Source of the DNA: CALOCN01 sp942491735
GTDB taxonomy: Bacteria; Eisenbacteria; RBG-16-71-46; JABDJR01
Assembly (NCBI GenBank): GCA_942491735.1
Contig: CALOCN010000014.1
Span: forward strand, 2,108,001-2,172,000
Direction: 5' to 3'
DNA length: 64,000 nt
In this document: one piece after another, positions 58,568 through 64,000 of the stretch
Layout of the letters: every line of letters begins with the position of its first letter
Position numbering within the stretch: position 1 is the first letter of the stretch
Notes under the pieces: generated by a model
The model's input: only the letters and a program-made list of their open reading frames with translations
Databases searched by the model: none
Told to the model about the DNA's origin: nothing
Made by a program: the position numbers and the translations under genes

Positions 58568-59889
58568 CACGGGCCATCCTTCCCCTGGTTGCCGTGGTGG
58601 GACGTCCCAATGTGGGCAAGTCGACCTTCTTCAATCGGGTGGTCGGCGGCGCCCAGGCCGTCGTGGACGACCTTCCCGGAGTGACCCGGGATCGACGCGA
58701 GGCGCAGGCCAGTTGGGTCGAGGTCCCGTTCCGGTTCATGGATACCGGCGGCCTCGTGCCCGGCACCGACGACGAGATCGAAGCGGCCATTCTCACCCAG
58801 GCCCAGCATGCCGTGGACGAAGCCGCCTTGATCCTGTTCATGGTCGATGCGCGGGAAGGCCTCACCGAGATCGACCGGGAAATCGCGGTGCAGTTGCGGC
58901 GCCACTCCGACAAGGTGCTCCTCGTGGCCAACAAGACCGAGGGACGTGCCCAGGAGGAAGCCGCGGTCGAAGCGACCGAGCTGGGTTTCGGGATGCCGCT
59001 CTTCCTCTCGGGACAACATGGCCAGGGAGTGGGCGAAGTCCTCGATGCGATCGTGAATCGCATCCCCAGGCTGAACGAGGGGGACGTCGACCCCGACACC
59101 ATCCACATCACCCTGGTCGGCCGTCCCAACGTGGGGAAGTCCAGCATCACCAACCGGCTGCTCGGCGAGGAACGGGTCATCGTGCACCACGAGGCCGGCA
59201 CCACCCGGGACGCGATCGATGTCCAGTTCCGCTACGACAACCGGGACTATGTCCTGGTCGACACGGCGGGGCTCCGCCGGCGCACGCATATCGAGGAAGG
59301 GGTGGAGTACTACGCCTCGGTGCGTACGGCACGCAGCATCCAACGATGCGACATCGCGTTTCTCGTCCTCGACTCCACCGAGGTCTTCTCGGCCCAGGAC
59401 GCGCGGATCGCCTCCATGATCCACGATGCGGGCAAGTCCATCGTCTTCGTCTTCAACAAGTGGGACCTGGTGGAGCGTGAGACCGGTCTCACCGAGAAGC
59501 TTTCCCGAGCGCTGCGGGACAAGCTGCCCACCCTGGCCACCGCCCCGGTGGTCTTCGTCTCCGCGGTGACCGGGCTGCGGGTGAGTCGTCTTCCGGCCAT
59601 TGCCCGGGAGATGCACGATGAACGGGTGACCCGGGTGTCGACGAGCCGGCTCAACGCCATTCTCGAGGACGCCATGCGCAAGCTGCAGCCCCCGATCAGC
59701 AAGAAGGGGCGTCCGGTCAAGCTGTTCTACGCGGCCCAGGCCGGGAACTCGCCCCCCACCTTCCTCATCTTCGCCAATCGTCCCGGGGACCTCACCGCGT
59801 CCTACAAGGCATTTCTCGTCAACACCTTCCGCAACCGGTTGGGATTCCGTTCCACCCCCATCCGTCTCATCTACAAGGTGCGCAGCTGA
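58564..59889 (+). CDS. der: Ribosome-assembly GTPase Der (EngA)
   Basis: 441 residues; ATG overlaps the DUF512 stop by four bases. Der has two tandem GTPase domains and a KH-like carboxyl domain, and helps mature the 50S subunit. First Walker A GRPNVGKS at 14-21, second GRPNVGKS near residue 186. G4 of domain 1 reads NKTE rather than NKxD, a variant that may loosen guanine specificity; domain 2 has NKWD. The carboxyl KH domain (VKLFYAAQAGNSPP) is intact. Position next to plsY and gpsA is conserved in several phyla. Confidence 0.95.
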   Translation: MTRAILPLVAVVGRPNVGKSTFFNRVVGGAQAVVDDLPGVTRDRREAQASWVEVPFRFMDTGGLVPGTDDEIEAAILTQAQHAVDEAALILFMVDAREGLTEIDREIAVQLRRHSDKVLLVANKTEGRAQEEAAVEATELGFGMPLFLSGQHGQGVGEVLDAIVNRIPRLNEGDVDPDTIHITLVGRPNVGKSSITNRLLGEERVIVHHEAGTTRDAIDVQFRYDNRDYVLVDTAGLRRRTHIEEGVEYYASVRTARSIQRCDIAFLVLDSTEVFSAQDARIASMIHDAGKSIVFVFNKWDLVERETGLTEKLSRALRDKLPTLATAPVVFVSAVTGLRVSRLPAIAREMHDERVTRVSTSRLNAILEDAMRKLQPPISKKGRPVKLFYAAQAGNSPPTFLIFANRPGDLTASYKAFLVNTFRNRLGFRSTPIRLIYKVRS

Positions 59890-59890
59890 C

Positions 59891-60553
59891 ATGGATCCGG
59901 TCATCGCGGTTCTCGTCGGCTATCTCCTGGGTTCGCTTCCGTTCAGCGTCTGGATCGCCCGGCTCCGCGGGGTCGATCTACGCGCGCACGGAAGCGGCAA
60001 CCTGGGCGCGACCAACGTCTATCGGGTCGTGGGATGGCGGGAAGGGCTGTTGACGCTCCTGCTCGACGTGGCCAAGGGGACCGCCGTGGTGCTCCTGTCC
60101 CATCGCCTGGTCCCCGGGAGTGCCTTTGTCCCCGCGGTGGCCGGTCTGGCTGCGGTGGCCGGTCACATGGCGACCCCGCTGGCCGGCTTCAAGGGGGGCA
60201 AGGGGGTGGCCACCGGATTCGGGGTGTTCCTGGGCCTGGCTCCCGTGGCCGCTCTGCTCGGCGTGCTGGTCTGGGGCTCCGTCCTTGCGCTCAGCGGGTG
60301 GGTGTCCCTGGCTTCCGGGGTCGCCGCCGTCACCCTGCCTCTCTGGGTGGGCGCCACCCGCGACGGTCTGGGGGAACGCTATCCCATCGTGCTCGTCCTG
60401 GCCGCGATCACCGCGGTCCTTGTCGTGGCGCGTCATCGCCCCAACTGGGTTCGCATCGTCGAGGGGCGGGAACCCACCCTCTGGGGACGTCGTGCCGGGG
60501 TCCGCGAGGGAGAGGGTGATCCCTTCTCTTCGTTGGGAGGGGAGTCCCGGTGA
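59891..60553 (+). CDS. plsY: Acyl-phosphate glycerol-3-phosphate acyltransferase PlsY
   Basis: 220 residues, one base after der. PlsY makes lysophosphatidic acid from acyl phosphate and glycerol-3-phosphate in the inner membrane. The three family blocks are visible: GYLLGSLPFSVWIAR near the start, GSGNLGATNVYR, and GFKGGKGVATGFGVFLG, where the GGKG binds the acyl phosphate. Five membrane segments fit. A short Arg/Glu-rich tail follows. It is linked with gpsA, which supplies glycerol-3-phosphate, by a four-base overlap. Confidence 0.95.
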   Translation: MDPVIAVLVGYLLGSLPFSVWIARLRGVDLRAHGSGNLGATNVYRVVGWREGLLTLLLDVAKGTAVVLLSHRLVPGSAFVPAVAGLAAVAGHMATPLAGFKGGKGVATGFGVFLGLAPVAALLGVLVWGSVLALSGWVSLASGVAAVTLPLWVGATRDGLGERYPIVLVLAAITAVLVVARHRPNWVRIVEGREPTLWGRRAGVREGEGDPFSSLGGESR

Positions 60554-61569
60554 GGATCGGGGTGATTGGCCTCGGCTCGTGGGGGACGGCGTTGGCGGTA
60601 CGGTTGGCCGCCGCGGGGCACACCGTCCCCGGATGGACGCGGGATCCGGGGCAGCGGGAGACGCTGCGCAAGGACGCGGAGAACCGGCGTTACCTGCCGG
60701 GGGTGGAACTCCCGGCGAACCTGATCCTGGTCGAGACCCTGCCGGAGGCGGTGGAGGGAGTGGACCTCGTGCTGCTGGCCGTGCCCTCGCACGCCGTGCG
60801 GGACACGGCGCGCCGGCTCCCCGCGGAACTCGGTGGACCGGTGGTCCATGTGGCCAAGGGACTCGAGGAGGGCACGCACAAGCGACTCCTGGTGGTCCTG
60901 GACGAGGAACTTCAGGGTCGGGCCCCCGCGGTCGCCCTGGTGGGCCCGAGCCACGCCGAGGAGGTCTCGGTGGGGCACCCCACCGCGCTCGTCGCCGCCT
61001 CGTCCAACCGGGGGGCGGCGCTCGTGGTGCAGGAGGCGGTGAGCGATGCCGCGCTCCGTGTCTACACCAACGACGACATCATCGGCGTGGAACTCGCCGC
61101 GGCGCTCAAGAACGTGATTGCCCTCGCCGCGGGGATCGCCAGTGGACAGGGACTCGGAGACAACACCCTGGGGGCCCTGGTCACGCGGGGGCTGGCCGAA
61201 ATGACCCGGCTGGGCACCGCGCTGGGAGCGCGTCCCGAGACCTTCTTTGGGCTCTCCGGGGTGGGGGATCTGGTCACCACCTGCGCCAGCCGCCACAGTC
61301 GTAACCGGCGTGTGGGCGAAGCGATCGGCCGCGGGGAATCGCTCGAATCCGTCCTGTCGTCCATGGTCATGGTGGCGGAGGGGGTCCGCACGACACGGGT
61401 GGCGCGCGAGTTGGCTCGTTCGGTCGGGGTGGAAATGCCGATCGTCGAGCGTGTTCATGGGGTATTGTTCGAGGACGAATCGCCCGGGCAGGCAATCCGA
61501 CGGCTCATGACCCGGGAGCCCAAGTCGGAAGGTTCGCACGGCGCCGGTCACCCACGGGGGGGAGCATGA
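60550..61569 (+). CDS. gpsA: Glycerol-3-phosphate dehydrogenase [NAD(P)+]
   Basis: 339 residues from a GTG overlapping plsY by four bases. It reduces dihydroxyacetone phosphate to glycerol-3-phosphate, the backbone for phospholipids. N-terminal IGVIGLGSWGTALAVRLA binds NAD(P); AKGLEEGT, GPSHAEEV and the ALKNVIALAAGIASG segment with the catalytic Lys are typical, as is GLSGVGDLVTTCASRHSRNR. Length normal. It overlaps the MerR gene by four bases, so the regulator is translated with it. Confidence 0.95.
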   Translation: MRIGVIGLGSWGTALAVRLAAAGHTVPGWTRDPGQRETLRKDAENRRYLPGVELPANLILVETLPEAVEGVDLVLLAVPSHAVRDTARRLPAELGGPVVHVAKGLEEGTHKRLLVVLDEELQGRAPAVALVGPSHAEEVSVGHPTALVAASSNRGAALVVQEAVSDAALRVYTNDDIIGVELAAALKNVIALAAGIASGQGLGDNTLGALVTRGLAEMTRLGTALGARPETFFGLSGVGDLVTTCASRHSRNRRVGEAIGRGESLESVLSSMVMVAEGVRTTRVARELARSVGVEMPIVERVHGVLFEDESPGQAIRRLMTREPKSEGSHGAGHPRGGA

Positions 61570-61934
61570 AGCAGAAGACGGAGTCCAAGATCTACTATTC
61601 GATCAGCGAGGCGGCCTCGCTGACCAAGGTGAAGCCGCATGTTCTGCGGTATTGGGAAACGCAGTTCAAGATGCTGCGTCCCCGCAAGAACAAGGCGGGA
61701 AACCGTATGTACAAGAAGCGGGACCTCAAGCTCATAGCCATGATCAAGGAACTGCTCTACGACAAGGGATTCACCATCGCGGGCGCCCGCAAGAAGCTCA
61801 CGGACGAGAAGGACGCGGTGCGCAAGCAGCTCGAGTTCAGCTTCAACGACGTGGATCGGGCCGCCATGCTGGTGGAGATCCAGCGGGAGCTTCGGGGCAT
61901 TCTCAAGGAAATCAAGACCGAGCCCTCCGCCTAG
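61566..61934 (+). CDS. MerR-family transcriptional regulator
   Basis: 122 residues, ATGA overlap with gpsA. The N-terminal winged helix-turn-helix is clear (YSISEAASLTKVKPHVLRYW, then NRMYKKRDLKLIAMIKELLYDKGFTI), with the two-wing pattern of MerR proteins. A short carboxyl coiled region (about 85-118) gives a dimer helix but no metal- or ligand-binding cysteines are present, so it resembles the small effector-less MerR-like proteins found beside ihfA or tRNA-Pro in other diderms (established gene pattern). Targets unknown. Confidence 0.88.
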   Translation: MKQKTESKIYYSISEAASLTKVKPHVLRYWETQFKMLRPRKNKAGNRMYKKRDLKLIAMIKELLYDKGFTIAGARKKLTDEKDAVRKQLEFSFNDVDRAAMLVEIQRELRGILKEIKTEPSA

Positions 61935-61946
61935 GAGGATCCCCGG

Positions 61947-61975
61947 TTGCCTCCGCTTTCCCTGTCGTGTATGCT
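61947..61975 (+). promoter_or_regulatory. Promoter for tRNA-Pro
   Basis: TTGCCT (61947-61952), 17-nt spacer, TATGCT (61970-61975), just after the MerR stop. Predicted start near 61982 is 21 nt upstream of the mature tRNA. Each hexamer matches consensus at four positions. Confidence 0.45.
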
Positions 61976-62002
61976 CGCCCGTCCTTCACCCCCTTTTGAG
62001 GT

Positions 62003-62079
<77 letters not shown>

Positions 62080-62086
62080 GTTCGAC

Positions 62087-62134
62087 GACCCGCCGAGACA
62101 TGGCACGTCCCATGCGGCGGGTCTCTTCTTTTCC
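62087..62134 (+). terminator. Intrinsic terminator after tRNA-Pro
   Basis: GACCCGCCG (62087-62095) pairs with CGGCGGGTC (62115-62123), and the loop contains a second stem CATGG/CCATG. The stem is followed by TCTTCTTTTCC. A long GC stem with a T-rich tail makes this the clearest rho-independent terminator in the window. Confidence 0.8.
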
Positions 62135-62214
62135 TACCGCCGATCCCCAGGTCCCGGGCCCCCCGCCGGACGGTCCGCCGACCGGGTTTCCGGGCATCGG
62201 CGCGGGAGGCTCGC

Positions 62215-62937
62215 ATGGCGCGTCCTGAGCCCTCTTCGGATCGGACCTTCGCGGTCATTCCCGCCTACAACGGGGGAGAGCCCCTGCTTGGTGTGGTGCG
62301 GGAGACGGCGGCCCTGCTTTCCCCGGAGCGGGTGCTGGTGGTGGACGACGGTTCCACCGACGGGGCCCCGGCCCGGGTCGCCGAAGCCGGTTTCCGGGTC
62401 GTGGTGCATCCGGTCAACCGGGGTAAGGGCGCGGCCCTGCGCACCGGCTTCGAGACCGCGGTGGCCGACGGCGCCTCGGGGGTGTTGACCCTGGATGCCG
62501 ATGGCCAACACGATCCCGCCTGGATTCCGCGGTTCCTCGATGCCGCTGGGGGCGTCGACATGGTGGTCGGCTCCCGCATGCAGGAGACCGGCGACATGCC
62601 CCGGCTCCGGGTCGCGGTCAACCATTTCACTTCGTGGGTGGTCAGCGCCCTCGCCGGGGCCCGGATCACCGACAGCCAGTCCGGTTTCCGCTGGATCAGC
62701 CGGGCCGTTCTGGAGGCGGTCCCCCTGGAATCCGAGCGGTTCGATGCCGAGTCGGAAATCCTCATCAAGGCGGGTCGCCTCGGCTTCCGTATCCAGGAGG
62801 TCGCCATGCCGGCGGTGTACGGCGAAGAGGTCAGCAAGGTGCATCCGTTCCGCGATACGCTCCGGTTCTTCCGGCTCGTGGGACGCAGTCTGCGATGGCA
62901 GCGCGAAATGCGCGCGCTGCGGAGGTCCCGCTCGTGA
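62215..62937 (+). CDS. Glycosyltransferase family 2
   Basis: 240 residues from ATG 62215 with a GGGAGG ribosome site. GT2 enzymes use nucleotide or polyprenyl-linked sugars. The GT-A fold motifs are VIPAYN, VVDDGSTDG and LDADGQHDP (the DxD-like metal site). The protein lacks membrane helices, and its overall size and sequence resemble dolichol-phosphate-mannose-synthase-type enzymes. The sugar and acceptor are unknown. It overlaps surE by four bases. Confidence 0.85.
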   Translation: MARPEPSSDRTFAVIPAYNGGEPLLGVVRETAALLSPERVLVVDDGSTDGAPARVAEAGFRVVVHPVNRGKGAALRTGFETAVADGASGVLTLDADGQHDPAWIPRFLDAAGGVDMVVGSRMQETGDMPRLRVAVNHFTSWVVSALAGARITDSQSGFRWISRAVLEAVPLESERFDAESEILIKAGRLGFRIQEVAMPAVYGEEVSKVHPFRDTLRFFRLVGRSLRWQREMRALRRSRS

Positions 62938-63686
62938 AACGTATCCTGGTCACCAACGACGACGGGATCCACGCCCCGGGAATCCAGGCCCTGGAGGCGG
63001 CCATCGCCGATCTGGCCGAGGTCCATGTGGTGGCGCCCCTGGACGAGCAGAGCGCCACCTCCCACGCGCTCACCCTGCATCGCCCGCTGCGGATGAAGGA
63101 GTTCGGCGAGCGCCGGATGGCGGTCGACGGTACCCCCACCGACTGCGTGCTCATCGCGGTGCGGGAACTGCTCGAGGAACCGCCGGATCTCGTGGTGAGC
63201 GGGATCAACCAGGGGCCCAACCTTGGCGAGGACGTCATCTACTCGGGCACGGTGGCCGGGGCCATGGAAGGGACCATCCTGGGGATCCCCGCGGTGGCGA
63301 TCAGCCATGGCTCCCGCACCGACCGGGACTTCTCCACCGCGGCCTCGGTGGCCCGGGCCCTGGTAGCCCAACTGCTGGAGCTGGATCACCCCTACCGGTT
63401 CCTGGTCAACGTCAACGTGCCTGCGGTGCCTCTAACCGCGGTGCGGGGAACCCGGGTCACCCGGTTGGGGACGCGGTTCTACGAGGACGACATCATCCGC
63501 AAGACCGACCCCCGGGGGCGGGACTACTTCTGGGTCGGGGGAACCGACCCGCAATGGGAACCGGAACCGGACACGGATTTTGCCGCCCTCGCCGACGGCT
63601 ATGTGTCCCTGACGCCCGTGCTCACCGACCTCACCGATCGCGAGCGATTGGGGATGCTCACCGAACTGGATCTGGGGATCGGGTGA
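62934..63686 (+). CDS. surE: 5'/3'-nucleotidase SurE
   Basis: 250 residues, GTG start overlapping the GT2 gene by four bases. SurE removes phosphate from nucleotides and aids stationary-phase survival. The metal site NDDG (8-11) starts the protein, SATSHALTL follows at about residue 40, and SGINQGPNLGEDVIYSGTV is the family's main signature. Length typical. surE-pcm is a widely conserved pair, which is seen here too (one-base overlap). Confidence 0.95.
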   Translation: MKRILVTNDDGIHAPGIQALEAAIADLAEVHVVAPLDEQSATSHALTLHRPLRMKEFGERRMAVDGTPTDCVLIAVRELLEEPPDLVVSGINQGPNLGEDVIYSGTVAGAMEGTILGIPAVAISHGSRTDRDFSTAASVARALVAQLLELDHPYRFLVNVNVPAVPLTAVRGTRVTRLGTRFYEDDIIRKTDPRGRDYFWVGGTDPQWEPEPDTDFAALADGYVSLTPVLTDLTDRERLGMLTELDLGIG

Positions 63687-64000
63687 TGACCGGACGGGAC
63701 TTTCCCCAGGCTCGCGCCCTGATGGTGAGCGGGGAAGTGAAGGCCAAGGGCATAGACGATCCGCAGGTGCTGGCCGCCATGGGCAAGGTACCCCGGCACT
63801 TCTTTGTCCCGGAGCCCCTGTGGCGCGAGGCCTACGGCGCCTCGGCCCTGCCCATTGGGCACAAGCAGACCATCTCCGCTCCCCAGATGGTGGGCCTCAT
63901 GTCCCAAGCGCTCAAGCTGGAGCGGGGGCAAAAGGTCCTGGAGGTCGGCACCGGATCCGGATATCAGGCCGCGGTCCTGGCCACCATCACCGGGAGGGTG
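63686..64000 (+). CDS. pcm: Protein-L-isoaspartate O-methyltransferase (partial)
   Basis: ATG at 63686 overlaps the surE stop by one base; the gene runs off the window after 105 codons. It repairs aged proteins by methylating isoaspartyl residues with S-adenosylmethionine. The visible part has HFFVPEPLWREAYGASALPIGHKQTISAPQ and the AdoMet-binding loop VLEVGTGSGYQAAVLA, both classical Pcm motifs. The carboxyl half is missing. Alternative GTG at 63683 is possible. Confidence 0.93.
   Translation, partial: MTGRDFPQARALMVSGEVKAKGIDDPQVLAAMGKVPRHFFVPEPLWREAYGASALPIGHKQTISAPQMVGLMSQALKLERGQKVLEVGTGSGYQAAVLATITGRV

Overview
This window is about 64 kb of a GC-rich, gene-dense bacterial chromosome. 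It has 57 supported protein genes (two cut by the window edges), one very small ORF and two tRNAs. All but one of the genes lie on the plus strand. Complete lipid A, BamA/OmpH and Lnt genes show a diderm, LPS-making bacterium. The fused LpxC-FabZ enzyme and the bamA-ompH-lpxD-lpxC/fabZ-lpxA order are typical of the FCB-type phyla (Bacteroidota/Chlorobi/Gemmatimonadota-like and related uncultured groups). The mcsA-mcsB-clpC set is better known from Firmicutes but also occurs in several diderm phyla. I infer an uncultured FCB-like lineage; the exact phylum cannot be fixed from this window. Nothing here looks like a phage, IS element, plasmid or CRISPR locus.

Layout. (1) 1-4782: end of a dipeptide/oligopeptide ABC importer operon (binding protein tail, two permeases, two ATPases; the second ATPase has an unusual membrane-embedded N-terminal extension). 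(2) 4858-9051: membrane histidine-kinase-like protein with a degenerate ATPase half, CCA-adding enzyme, M23 peptidase. (3) 9029-13932: promoter, polyprenyl diphosphate synthase, RsfS, an ArgRS whose HIGH motif reads NVVN, a PfkB-family kinase and a conserved unknown. (4) 13933-14212: short repeat and a 20-codon ORF. (5) 14213-29669: a nearly gap-free run: HD-GYP protein, purM, an oxidoreductase, lnt, ecfT, truA, htrA, purB, purL, purQ, a double PurS-like protein, purF and a LolC/E permease. (6) 29703-37215: strong promoter, then lolD (almost leaderless), mcsA, mcsB, clpC and bamA. (7) 37305-46099: ompH and the lipid A/Kdo genes lpxD, lpxC-fabZ, lpxA, a Gfo/Idh oxidoreductase, lpxB, a DUF374 acyltransferase, kdtA and lpxK. 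(8) 46128-46763: the only minus-strand gene, a small lipoprotein. (9) 46968-56990: promoter, nadB, a Minf_1886-type protein, hsp20, lon, a GT9 glycosyltransferase, an unrecognised Pro-rich protein, mutL, miaA. (10) 57001-61934: tRNA-Gly(CCC), then a DUF512 radical-SAM-like protein, der, plsY, gpsA and a MerR regulator. (11) 61947-64000: tRNA-Pro(GGG) with a clear terminator, then a family 2 glycosyltransferase, surE and the start of pcm.

How the genes work together. Most adjacent genes overlap by 1-20 nt (usually ATGA or GTGA), so translational coupling is the rule. Three functions dominate: purine synthesis (purM, purB, purL, purQ, purS-like, purF), envelope building (lipid A, BamA, OmpH, Lol, Lnt, PlsY/GpsA, periplasmic proteases) and protein quality control (ClpC with McsAB, Lon with Hsp20, HtrA). 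Recognisable sigma-70-like promoters, mostly with a 17-nt spacer, occur where these runs begin and in front of both tRNAs. The most unusual features are the ArgRS active-site motif, the tandem PurS-like protein, the membrane-fused oligopeptide ATPase, two signalling proteins sharing one membrane domain, the near-leaderless lolD start and an intragenic 7-5-7 palindrome at 43259-43277.
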